A DNA stretch of 64,000 nucleotides, taken from Portunus trituberculatus (taxonomy: Eukaryota; Arthropoda; Malacostraca; Decapoda; Portunidae). The translations under genes were made by a program, and so were the position numbers. The notes under the pieces were generated by a model. It did no database searches, was not told the origin of the DNA, and saw nothing but the letters and a program-made list of their open reading frames with translations. The DNA is taken from assembly GCF_017591435.1 (NCBI RefSeq), contig NC_059301.1:33080986-33144985 (forward strand), in the 5' to 3' direction. Shown here one piece after another: positions 32,601-44,700 of this stretch. Position 1 is the first letter of the stretch. Each line of letters starts with the position of its first letter.

Positions 32601-33026
32601 ATTTAAGGAAATTAGAACGGATTCAGAAGATTGCTACAAAGATGGTGCCAGAATTAAAGGATCTAACATATGTAGAAAGGCTGAAGGAAATGGGACTGCT
32701 AACCTAACAAAATAGAAGAGAACGAGGAGACCTAATAGCATTGTACAAGATAGTCAATGGCATTGAAAAGATAGACAAGGAAGACCTGGTGCTGGTGACA
32801 GAAGATAGAAGGACAAAAGGACATGTAAAGAAGATTAGGATGAAGCAGTGTGTGAAGGATATTGTAAAATACAGTTTTCCACATAGAACGATGGAAAAGT
32901 GGAATGCATTAAGTGATGAAGTTGTTACAGCACATAATGTGCGTAACTTTAAAGAAAAATTGGATAAATGGAGATATAGAAACAGGACACTATGAGCCCT
33001 GCTTGAAAACTACACAGTACAACTAG

Positions 33027-33030
<4 letters not shown>
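32597..33030 (+). mobile_element. LINE-AC 3' fragment (copy d)
   Basis: It reads IQKIATKMVPELKDLTYVE, then MYKIVNGIEKIDKEDLVLVT, KISFPHRTMEKWNALSDEVV-like sequence and KEKLDKWRYRNRTL with a stop. The tail is ACTAGGTACACACAC. It keeps an 84-codon open frame (32741-32995). Confidence 0.85.

Positions 33031-33114
<84 letters not shown>
33030..33114. repeat. (AC)n microsatellite
   Basis: About 42 AC units joining LINE copy d to LINE copy e. Confidence 0.97.
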
Positions 33115-33116
<2 letters not shown>

Positions 33117-33821
33117 TGAAAATGGGAAGAAGTAGATACAGACCAAACTGGGATTACAGGCTGGGTGATGAGAAAATTGAAGAGACCAATGAGGAGAAAG
33201 ACCTAGGAGTAATTGTGCAAAACACTTTGTCACCAGAGAAACACATTAACAAGATATTTGGGAAAACATATAGCATGCTTCAAAATATTGGTCTTGCATT
33301 CCACTACCTAGATGAAGGAATGATGAAGATACTATGCACTTTAATAAGACCCCAGTTAGAATAGGCTGCTTGCGTCTGGGCACCGCATATGAAGAAAAAT
33401 GTGAAGGTGGAAAGGGTACAGAGGCTGGCAACAAGGATGGTACCAGGACTCAGGGAGTTAGACTATAAGGAAAGGCTGAGGGAACTGGGGCTGACCACAT
33501 TAGAAGAGAGAAGAACAAGGGGAGACATGATAACTATGTATAAATTGGTGAACAAGATTGACATATTGGACAGAGAGTTGATAAAGGTGACCACAAGTAA
33601 TCATCTTCAAGGACATGGAAAAAAAACTAATAAAAGACATCTGTCTAAATGACGTGAGAAAGTACAGTTTCCCGTATCGTAGTATTGATAAGTGGAATAA
33701 ACTGAGCAGTGATGTCATTGACGCAGTGCGTGTCAATCAGATGAAAGAGAGATATGACAGGAGTGGCCAAGGAGGCAGGACACAGAGAGCTTAGCTCGGG
33801 CCCTGTAATACACAAATAGGT

Positions 33822-33825
<4 letters not shown>
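33115..33825 (+). mobile_element. LINE-AC 3' fragment (copy e), near-duplicate of 35155-35870
   Basis: MKMGRSRYRPNWDYRLGDEK starts directly at the (AC)n edge. It continues DEKDLGV-type sequence, KHINKIFGKTYSMLQNIGLA, RLATRMVPGLRELDYKERL and LVNKIDILDREL, and ends ATAGGTAAACACACAC. It differs from 35155-35870 by scattered substitutions and small indels only. Confidence 0.9.
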
Positions 33826-33889
<64 letters not shown>

Positions 33890-33892
33890 ACT
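33826..33892. repeat. (AC)n microsatellite
   Basis: The AC tail of copy e abuts the 5' end of copy f. Confidence 0.97.
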
Positions 33893-35871
33893 CTGCTAAA
33901 AAATTTGTGCCATATTTACAGAAAGAGGACTTTAAATAATAAACAGTAGTTTAATAGAAATTGTGAAGAAGCAAAAAAGAACAAAGAAAAGGCATGGAAG
34001 AAACTTAAGAAAAACAGTGATGTATTATCAAGGGAAGGCTACAAAACAGCAAGGAATAGATATGTTGAAGTAAGGAGAACAGCACAGAAGGAATATGAAC
34101 AGAGGGTGGTGGAAAACTGTGATAGTGACCCAAAAATGTTTTACAAATTCATAAATGGAAAACTAAATAAAAGGGAGGCAATAGAAAAGGTAAAAAACTG
34201 GGAAGAAGTATATGAAGATGCTGGAGATATAGCTGAAATTTTGAACGACAACTTTTGCAAAGTGTTTACAAAGGAGGAGCATTTTATGGGAGGAAGGCCT
34301 ACGGAAATAAAGCAAATGTAGGACATCATGGTTACTAAGGAAGATGTAAGGAAAATTATAAGCAATCTGGATATTAATAAATCAATGGGGCCTGATGGCA
34401 TATCTGGGAGGTTGCTAAAAGAATGTAAGGATCAATTGTTGAATCCCATATTTGATATTGTGGAAACCTCCATACGAACAGGATTAGTCCCGAAAGACTG
34501 GAAAAGAGCTGACATTGTGCCTATATATAAGAATGGTAGTAGAATGGAACCGCTAAATTATAGACCAGTATCGTTGACTAGTATATTGTGCAAGGTATGT
34601 GAAGAAGTAATTAAAGCTAAGTGGAGTGAGTATCTAGAAAGTGAAAACATTCTGAGTGAAAGGCAGTTTGGTTTCAGAAAAAGAAGATCGTGTATCCAAT
34701 TTATTATGTTTTTATTCAAGAGTGACTGACATACTACAACATAGAGAGGGATGGGTGGATGCTATCAACCTGGACTTGAGAAAGGCCTTTGATAAAGTAC
34801 CACACAATAGACTGATGTGGAAACTAAAGATGACTGGAGGAGTAAATGATAAACTAGAAAAATGGATGGAAAATTACTTAATGGGAAGAGAAATGAGAAC
34901 AGTGGTGAGAGGAAGGAAGTCCGAGTGGAAGAAGGTAACCAGTGGAGTTCCACAAGGGTCAGTGCTGGGTCCCATCATGTTTTTGATATGCCAGTAGGAA
35001 TTGACAGTTATATGAACATGTTTGCGGACGATACTAAAATTATGAGGAGAGTAAAGAATGTGGAAGGTTGTAACAAGTTACAGGAAGATCTTGATAAAAA
35101 ATATGAGTGGAGTAAATAGTGGCAGATGGAATTTAATATAGACAAGACCCATGTTATGAAAATGGGAAGAAGTAGATACAGACCAAACTGGGATTACAGG
35201 CTGGGTGATGAGAAAATTAAAGAGACCAATGAGGAGAAAGACTTAGGAGTAACCGTGCAAAACACCTTGTCACCGGAGAAACACATTAACAAGATTTTTT
35301 GGAAAACATACAACATGCTTCAAAATATTGGCCTTGCATTCCACTACCTAGATGAAGGAATAATGAAGAAGATATTATGTACCTTAATAAGACCCCAGCT
35401 AAAATATGCAGCATGTGTCTGGTCACCGCATATGAAGAAAAATGTGAAGAAGGTAGAAAGGGTACAAAGGCTGGCAACAAGGATGGTACCAAGACTCACG
35501 GGAGTTAGACTATGAGGAAAGACTGAGGAAGCTGGGGCTGACCACAGTAGAAGAGAGAAGAACAAGAGAAGACATGATAATTATGTATAAATTGGTGAAC
35601 AAGATTGACATACTGGATAGAAAGTTGATAAAGGTGACCTCAAGTAATCATCTCCGAGGACATGGAAAAAAGCTAATAAAGGACATCTGTCTAAATGACA
35701 TGGGAAAATACAGTTTCCTGCATCATAGCATTGATAAGTGGAATAAACTGAGCAGTGATGTCGTTGATGCGGTGTGTGTCAATCAGATGAAAGAGAGATA
35801 TGACAGGAATGGACAAGGAGACAGGTCACAGAGAGCTTAGATCGGGCCCTATAATACACAAATAGGTAAAT
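33893..35871 (+). mobile_element. LINE-AC copy f, RT half to (AC)n tail
   Basis: A 2-kb fragment carrying the whole RT in three frames: DINKSMGPDGISGRLLKECK, PLNYRPVSLTSILCKVCEE, RQFGFRKRRSC, NLDLRKAFDKVPHNRLMWKL, SGVPQGSVLGPIMF, FADDTKIM, MKMGRSRYRPNW, RPQLKYAACVWSP, then C-terminal SFLHHSIDKWNKLSSDVV. The catalytic FADD is intact, but frameshifts near 34730 and 34990 and the stop near 35120 break the frame. It ends AATAGGTAAATACACACAC. Confidence 0.9.
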
Positions 35872-35886
35872 ACACACACACACACA

Positions 35887-36138
35887 TAATCAAGAGGGCC
35901 GGGTTCGAGTCCCGGTAAGCAGCCAGGCAAATGGGCAAGCCTCTTAATGTGTGGCCCCTGTTCACCTAGCAGTAAATAGGTATGGGATGTAACTCGAGAG
36001 GTTGTGGCCTCGCTTTCCCGGTGTGTGTTGTGTGTTGATGTGGTTTCAGTCCTACTCGAAGATCGGTCTATGAGCTTTGAGCTCGCTCCGTAATGGGGAA
36101 GACTGGCTGGGTGACCAGCAGGCGACCAAGGTGAATTA
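35887..36138 (+). mobile_element. tRNA-headed SINE (type B), 5'-truncated copy 3
   Basis: It begins in the anticodon arm (TAATCAAGAGGGCC), keeps B box GGTTCGAGTCC and the shared body (CCTGTTCACCTAGCAGTAAA), and ends GGTGAATTACACATACAC. It is joined to the LINE copy f tail by a short AC run. Confidence 0.85.
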
Positions 36139-36279
36139 CACATACACACATGCCGCCGCTGCCACACCGACAAGATGTTGCAAAACAGCTCCAAGGGAAA
36201 GCACTTCATCAGGCATTGGAACCTGACCTAGATATGTGTACAGGAAGTAGAGGGCCATAGGGTTCTCCTGTCTCCAAAA

Positions 36280-39200
36280 TAAATAAGATTTGGATACTGT
36301 ACTAGAATGGAAAAATGGAGAGATAGGTGAAGCAGACAAACGTACGTTACCAAAACAAATGCTATATTGTGAAAACCTGAGATTTATCGAAACACCCATT
36401 GAACTGAAGAGATTGAGTGATAATGATACAGACAAGGACTTTATGGATTTAGAGAGGAAAGAGGAAATATGAGGAGGCTGATAAACGTGGGAAGAGAGAT
36501 AAGATACATGAAGGAGGTGATGTAGAGTATGATGGAAAAAACAAGACAAATCAATAAAGAAAACACAAAGTAAAAGGGAGGCTAGAGGAATGTGAGAAAA
36601 TAAGGGAAATAAATCAAGAGATGAAGGAGGAGATGCAGGAGATAAAGAAACAAAATGATATACTAAAAGCTACATGTTACGACTACGAAGACTCCTAAAG
36701 GAGCCTACAGAAGAAAAGTGCAGGATGGGGAGGACAAAGTAGAGAATGGAATGGGTGAAAGCAAACTCGAGGAATTACGAAATGCATAGAAACAAGAAAA
36801 GCTAAAGTTTCAGAGGTAGTAAGGAGGCAAATTCAGGAAAAGACAAGGAGAAAGAAGATTAGTGAGAGATACAGTGGATAAGAGGAAATGTTTCTTCATT
36901 TTTGGGATTAAGAAAAAAAATCTAAACAAGTTCATGAGAGAGCATGAAGAGAGAGAATTGGCAAAAACTATTATCAAACAGGTCCAGGACAGCACACAGG
37001 AGTTGGACCAGGAGGTGGAGGAAGTGATTAGGTTGGGAAGATTAGTGAAGGAGATAAGAGACCAATGAAAGTGAGAATGAGATCGCATGTGGTGGTGGAG
37101 GAAATTATGATAAGAAAAGAAAAGCTGGCCGATGATACTGAATCTAAGGATATATGGATAAAAGGAGATATGAACCTAGAAAAGAGGGAGAAGGAGAAAG
37201 TACTAAGAAATTAAGCTAAGGAAAAAAAGAAAAAAACAGATTGAGAAAAAGAATTTCTTCTGGAGGGTTCTAGATATGAGAGTAAAGAAGTGGTATCTAC
37301 GGAACAAGGAGGAGGTCATGGAGGAGACAAGAAATTAAGAGTGACTAATACTGATATAGATGGGTTGTTATCCAGTATGTTGGAGGTTAGAGATTATTTG
37401 AAAGAAAAAAAAGACTGGATGTAATGTGCATCATAGAAACAAAATTAAAAGAGGAGATACATACGTTAGCTTTAAAGAAGATGGAGGAGAGACAGGAAGG
37501 GTAAAGGGGAAGGAGGAGTGCTAATAATGGTTCGTGTGGAGGAAGTGCAATATGGTGATGGTATGGTGTAAGTAATGGGAGTAACAATCAAAACAGAGGA
37601 ATTGAAAAAAAGGAAAATCATAGTTACGTATGTGCCATCTAAGACAAATACATGGGGACTTGAGGAACATAAGGATATGCAAAGAGAGGTCATTAAGTGC
37701 TCAGATAATTTGATAAGAAGTGATGGAAGAATACTTTTAGTAGGAGGCTTTAACTGTAAAAGAGTAAACTGGAGAGAGATGGAAGTAATGGGTAATGCTG
37801 GACAATGGAACGAGGTGTTACAGTTGACTATGGTGAATACACTGGATCGGTGGGTGGAAGAATCAACAAGGTACAGGAGGGAAAAAGAACCATCGTTGCT
37901 TGACCTAGTACTCGTATTCTCAAAAAAGCCAGAGGCCCCTCCCAGCATACAATACCTTAGTCCAATGGGAAGTAGTGATCATGTAACATTAGAGTTAGAA
38001 ATGCAGGAGAAGGATGGGATAAGATAGAGATGACTAAAAAAAGAGATTAAATTATGCAAGAGCAGATTTTGAAAAGTTAAGAAAATTTTTTGCTGATCTT
38101 GAATGGAGGAACATTATGAATGGAAGGACAATACAAGGAAAATATTAAATACTCCTACAGAAATATAATGAAAGAGTAAAGAAATACGTACCTATCTATA
38201 GAGTAAAGAAAAGTATACACGCTTGGTACAATGCCAGATGCATAGAAGCTAAAAAGGCAAAAGATAAAGCTTGGAAGAGACTCAAAAAGCAGAGAAATGA
38301 CAATAACAGACAGCAGTTTAAGGATGTAAGAAATTAATTTATTAGAGTAAGGAGAGAGGAAGAAAGCAACTTTGAGAAAGATGTGGTGCAAAAAAGTGCA
38401 GATGAACCCAAGCTTTTCTACAAATTTATAAATGGTGAGATGAATAAGGAAACAATAGAAACAATAATTAAAGGTGGGAAGGCATACCAAACAGCAAAGG
38501 AAATGAATGATAATGAATGAGAGCTTCAAAACTGTGTTCACTGAAGAAGAGGATTTTGCAGAACCAAATTGGACATTGTATTGCCAAAGATTGCAGAAAA
38601 TCATAGTGTACAAAGAGGATATTAAAAGATTATTATATAATATAGATGTCAGAAAAGCAATGGGGCCAGATGGTGTATCAGGCTGGGTGCTAAAAGAATG
38701 TAAAGAGGAACTGTTAGATACAATTTGGGAAATGATTACAAGTTTATTAAATGAAGGGAGAGTACCACTAGAATTTAAGAGAGTCAACATAATACCAATA
38801 TTTAATGGAGAAAAGTCAACTGAGCCCATTAAGTTACAGACCAGTGTTACTTACAAGTGTTGTGGGGAAGATATGTGAAATAGTTATCAAAGAAAATGGC
38901 TTAAATATCTGGAAGAACAACAAATAATATTGAACAGACAATGGGTTCAGGACAGGACGGTCACGTGTGTCGAACTTACTAAGTTTCTACTCGAGTAATA
39001 GAAGGACTGGAAAGTAGAGATGAATGGGTGGACACAGTGTATCCAGACATAAAAAAGGCTTTTGATAAAGTTCTTGTGGCAGACTACTTTGGAAGTTAGA
39101 GAGCATAGGAGAACCGCGAGGAACTTTGTTAGACTGGATAAGGGATTATTTAAAGAACAGGGAGATGAGAACTGTGATCAGAGATACATAATCATCTTGG

Positions 39201-40155
39201 GGTAAAGTAACAAGTAGAGTGCTACAAGGGTCAGTGTTAGCCTCCATTATGTTCCAGATATATGTAAACAGCATTCACAATGGGGTAAACAGTTATATTA
39301 ATTTGTTTGCTGATGACACAAAGCTGCTAAGAGTAATTAAAACCCGAGAAGACTGTTTGCTGTTGCAGGAAGATATAAACAAAATCTACAAGTGAAGTAA
39401 GAAGTGAAAATTGGAGTTCAGTGCCAAGAAATGTCACGTAATGGAATTAGGAAAGAGTAAGAGAAGACCTGTATGGAACTATCTGATGGGAGAGGAACAA
39501 ATAATGAAGACTAAAGAGGAAAAAGATCTGGGAGTGATTATACATGAAAATCTGAACCCTGAAAAACACACAAGTAAGATATTTGGATTAGCATATAAAA
39601 TGTTGACTAGTATAAGAGTAGCATTTAAATTTATGGACAAAGATATGATGAAAAAAATTATCACAAGCATGATACATCCTAAGCTGGAATAGTATGCAGC
39701 AGTGGTGTGGTCATCGAGCTCTATAAAAGATATAAGAAGATAAGAACGGATTCAGAAGATAGCTACGAAAATGGTGCAGAAACTAAAGGATCTAACAAAT
39801 GAAGAAAAAGGCTGAAGGAAATGGGACTGCCAACCTTACAAAATAGAAGCGAATGAGGAGATCTAATAATAATGTATAAAATAATAAATGGCATTGAAAA
39901 GATAGATAAGGTGCTGGTGACAGAAGTCGGTAGAAGGATAAGAGGACATGTAAAGAAGTGTATGAAGGATATTGGAAAGTACAGTTTTCCACATAGAATG
40001 GTGGAAAAGTGGAAGGCATTGAGCAATGAAGTTGTTACATCACATATATAGCACATACCTTTAAAGAAAAATTGGATAAATGGTCCATGGAGACAGGACA
40101 CTATGAGTCCCGCTCAAACATTGTACAATACAACTAGGTAAATACACACACACAC
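36280..40155 (+). mobile_element. LINE-AC copy g, near full length
   Basis: ORF1 region (36290-37250): a coiled-coil segment (KEEMQEIKKQNDIL), then EEVIRLGRLVKEIRDQ and MKVRMRSHVVVEEIMIRKEK, like an RRM-bearing ORF1p. EN region (37400-38030): VTYVPSKTNTWGLEEHKD, ILLVGGFNCKRVNW and DHVTLELEM. RT (38380-39700): RKAMGPDGVSGWVLKECKEE, FADDTKLL and MELGKSKRRPVWNY. The C-terminus and tail end ACTAGGTAAATACACACAC at 40155. Many stops and frameshifts. About 3.9 kb, the most complete member of this family here. Confidence 0.85.
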
Positions 40156-41392
40156 AATAAATTGTTGACAGTATTTCCTATCCCTGTGTTCGATTTTTGT
40201 ACATATAGATAGTATTAGTATTGAAATTAACCCTGAAGCAGGTAAGAGGTGTATCACACCTTCATGGGATGTAAGTATTGGGGAGGACAATCTGAGTGGG
40301 CAGTTGGGAATGGCTGCAGCTTTAATACTGTATATAAATATTTATGACTCACCCAATCACTCTGGATTGGACAGTCATACAGATCAAGGAATGGAAAATG
40401 CACCTTTCCTTGTGTTCATACATATATATAAGTACGTAGCACACAAAAACACAAGTCTTAGTGGAATACAGTCAAGACATGTAGACAAATACAGTGGGTG
40501 ACTAGACACTTGTACTGTCAAGTCATATACATGTACTCACTAATAAGGGCTAAACTTGCCCTCCAATTCTCTTGCTCATACATTGTCTCACATCTCTGCC
40601 TCAGTACACACACTGTCCCTTACTGCCTCAAATGCCATCCCCATATCTCTGCAGGTAGTACCTAATTACATATGTTTTGAGCTTGCAAGACATAACTGTC
40701 ATGCTGATAAGTAATACTACAATTGATGGCAATAGTTATTTGTACTATTTACACGTACACTAACAGAAATACAATTAGACTACTGCTTAATTATTTCATG
40801 GTTAGCTATTGCTCACATACACACATGACCTCGGAGGTCATCCAACAGGCTGTCAGCTCTCTTATTAATGCTATAGATAATGGCACCAGCCTCTAAATTA
40901 CAAGTAACACAACACACAACACCACTTGCTCATTCACTCTTGTACTCGTGTGTGTACTCGTATTTGGCTGCTCCATACACAGCATGCTCTTGTTCATATA
41001 CTTACAGGGTTGTTACATATGAGTTCATACCAGTATTTAAACTCAAGTTGTATGACTTTTGTTCCCTTGAGTGTGTGATATGACGAGTGAAAATTTTATC
41101 TAGAAATATGAAAACTCCCTTAAAATTGTAACCTCCACCAGAACATGCCCTCTTAAAAATAGCTGAGATAGTTTGAACAGAGTTAGTCACTTAGATTATT
41201 TATTCAGAAATTCCAAATTTTCAGGTTTGGGTGACACTAAGATGTGCTGTTAAAAGTTGCCAAACAAACCCATCAATAAAGATGGATAGTCAGTAAGAAC
41301 TGATGTATATTGATGAATCATGGTGTTCAGTTGGTGGTGTATAGGAGGCTTGAGGGACTGGAGGAAGGCAGCATGTGAGATTGACCAGGCAA
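40156..41392. other. Non-coding, no gene seen
   Basis: AT-rich single-copy-looking sequence with short CACACA words. No domain or element end was recognised. Confidence 0.45.
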
Positions 41393-41609
41393 CATTCTGA
41401 AACTTTTCTGCGCTGTACATACTTCTACTACTACTTTCAAAAGAGCTTTGAGTTAAAATGACATCAGTTTTTAGAGGTGTCTTTTTATGCTTCTAGGGCA
41501 GGAAAATAAGATACTTTTAATATTAACAGGAGAAATGATTTTAAATTCTGGCAAATTTTCTATGCCTTTTGAAAATAGTTGTGGTGAGAGTGAATGCTTT
41601 CAGAATATA
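41393..41609. mobile_element. CCGTATTC-family inverted-repeat element, third copy
   Basis: Left end ATTCTGAAACTTTTC and ACTACTTTCAAAAG. Right end, reverse complemented, TATTCTGAAAGCATTC and ACAACTATTTTCAAAAGGC. Inverted ends of about 45 bp enclose about 125 bp of AT-rich sequence. Confidence 0.65.
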
Positions 41610-41739
41610 GGGTCAGATAGTATGTGGTAAGAAAAGGGAGCAGTGGGGGAATATTTTAGAGGTGTGGAAATTGTTATTGCCCCATTCTTGATGCAAAAGG
41701 TGTAGGATAATAAGACCCGTTTAATGGTAACTCAATAAC

Positions 41740-44700
41740 ATATAACATAACATAACATAAATAATAGGATAACAAAGGGCCACCAAGGGCCCATCTAGGT
41801 TATCCTGTATCAGTCGCACAGCGACCTCGTCATCAGTACTTAAAGATACATTATATACTAATTCTTAATATTTGGCCCATTAACAGGGCTAAGTCCTGCA
41901 GCGAAATCCTCTACAATTTGTGGTCCCCATACATGGGGATCATGTCTTGTTTAACTATAGTAAATTTCTTATAAAAACTATCATGCAGTGCTATACATAA
42001 TTATAAATCTAATAAATTTAAGTGCTTATCTAATCTGTTTTTAAACATTGTCAAAGTAGTGCTATTTACAACCGTCTCTGGCAATGCATTCCAGAAGTCT
42101 ACCACCCTATGACTAAAGAAATATTTTCTTATATCTAACCTGCAGCCTTGCTTTCTAATCTTCCTGCCATGATTTCTAGTCCTATTTCCCTCCTCTAAGG
42201 TAAAGAAAGATCTCACATCTATGTAGTTTGTATCTGAGAACATTTTAAATAACTCTATCATATCCCTCTTATACATCTCCTCTCAAATGAAAACATGTTT
42301 AATTCCTTTAATCTATCTCTATACTCCAGGCGCTTTAATGCTGGTATCATCCTAGTTGCTCTTCTCTGAACTGCTTCTAACATGTTGATATCCTGCCTAT
42401 AGTGGGGTGACCAGGCCTGTATGCAATACTCTAAATGGGGCCTAACATAGGAATTATATAAGCTACGCACCACTTCCTTACTTTTATAACTAACATTTCT
42501 ATTTATAAAACCCAGGATCCTATTTGCCCTATTTCTTGCTTCTAAACATTGCTTTGAAAATTTCATAGTCCTGTCTATCACTACTCCTAAATCCTTTCCT
42601 TCCTCTACTGCCTCTAGCCAACATTCCTCCATCTCATAGTTAAAGTTTGTGTTGTCTTTACCTAAATGCATAACCTGACACTTTTTAGAATTAAACTCCA
42701 TCTGCCACCTGTCTGCCCATGCTATCAGCCTGTCCAGGTCTCGTTGTATTCTGTAATTGTCCTTTTCACCCTGTACTGCACATGCTATCTTAGTATCATC
42801 TGCAAACTTTGATACTTTGCTACTAATTCCTATATCTAAATCGTTAAGAAAAGAAGAGGTCCTAGCACTGATCCTTGGGGTACCCCACTAACCACTTCCT
42901 TCCACTCAGAAATTGCCCCATTTAATACTACTCTCTGTTTCCTATCAGAAAGCCATTCACTAATCCAATCAACTAACCTACCCCCTATCCCATGTAGTCT
43001 CAATTTGTACACTAGCCTCCTATGCGGTACCTTATCAAACGCCTTACTAAAATCTAGATATATAACATCTATGCTATTTCCATCATCTAACTCCTTGGTA
43101 ATATATTCTAAGATATCGAGCAAATTTGTAAGACAGGACCTCTCTGATCTAAAGCCATGTTGGGTATCTCTAATTAATCTATTCTCATTTAAATGCTCCC
43201 AAATACTACCCTTAATGATTTTCTCTAGTATCTTACATACTATACTAGTTAAACTGATCGGTCTATAATTATTCGCATCATCCTTCCTACCTTTTTAAAT
43301 ATTGGAGTAACATTAGCTAACTTCCAGTCCTGAGGTATCTCAGCAAACCTAAGTGATCTTTCAAAGATTAACTTAAGTGCTTCAGAAATACTGTCTACAC
43401 CCTCCCTAAGTACTCTGGCATGTAGCTCATCAGGACCACTAGCTTTCCTATCGTCTAGTTCAAGAATAAATTTCCTAATAATTCCCGGTTTTATATCAAT
43501 ATTTTCTAAAGCTCTTAAACTACTCGTCGCACTGTTTGTAACAGGATTTCCTATTCTTTCCTAGTAAATACTGAAGAAAATTGTTCATTCAATAATTCTA
43601 CTATGTCTTCATTTTGATCCACTACTACACCATCTTTTCTGAGTGGTCCAATCCTATCCTTATTTCTTTTATCACTGACCTTGTAATAACTATATAATTT
43701 TTGGGATCTTTACTCCCAGCTCTAGCTAGTTTTATCTCTGCCTGCCTTTTACTTTTTTTATAACCTTACTCAAATCATCTCTGACCTGTCTGTACCTAAT
43801 CAAATCTACATCTTCCCACTTTTCTGCAACTCTCTGTATGCCCTCTTCTTCTCTCTGATCTGGCTACCTATCTCATGAGTCCACCATAATGGCTTCCTGT
43901 TTCTCTGCCTTATATCTTTGTAAGGGATACACTGCATCACTATACCCTTTACTACAACCTTAAAAATATCCCACATCTCCTGTGCAGTTTTATTTCCAAA
44001 ACTATCTTCCCAGTTTACCTCTCCTAATAACTGACGTAACCTACCATAATTGCCTTTCTGATAGTTTGGGACTCTAGTCTTATTCACTATATTATCCCTA
44101 CTGGAATTAATGATAAATCTAATTATATGATGGTCAGTGTTTGCTAAAGTCTCTCCTACCTCAACTTTTGTTAGTACTATGTCTAAAACCTTCCTCCCCC
44201 TAGTAGGTTTATCTACCATCTGCACTAAATAGTTATCCCGAAAACTTTACATAAACTTATTTTCACTAGCATCTCCTACCATCCTCTCCCAGTTTACTGA
44301 CTTAAGATTAAAATCCCCTAAGATAATTGTCTGACTAGTACACCCTATTTATCTCATCTACCATAAGGTTGTCTACATCTGCTGACTGGTTAGGTGGTCT
44401 ATAAAAAGCTCCTACTCTAATAACCTTACTTTTGTTTACTCTAACATCCAGCCATAAGGACTCTACTCTGTTATCTACCTTAATACCATTAACCTGACTG
44501 GAAATGAAGGATTTTTTTTACATAAATAACTACTCCTCCACCTATCCTACCAATTCTCTGGTGTAAATACATAATGTATCCATCTACTTCATATTCTTTC
44601 CTATTTTCCTAAACTTTTCCTCATTTACCCATGCCTCTGTGACACATACAACATCTAAGTCCTCCTCAACTATATAACTAGATAACTCGTCCTTCTTGTT

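Noticed and set aside
31040..36140. CRISPR-like array
   Set aside because: The repeated units are AC tracts and SINE/LINE pieces of variable length; eukaryotic context and no fixed repeat-spacer pattern.
37472..37948. Minus-strand 158-codon open frame
   Set aside because: Antisense to the EN region of LINE-AC copy g, which has recognisable EN motifs on plus.
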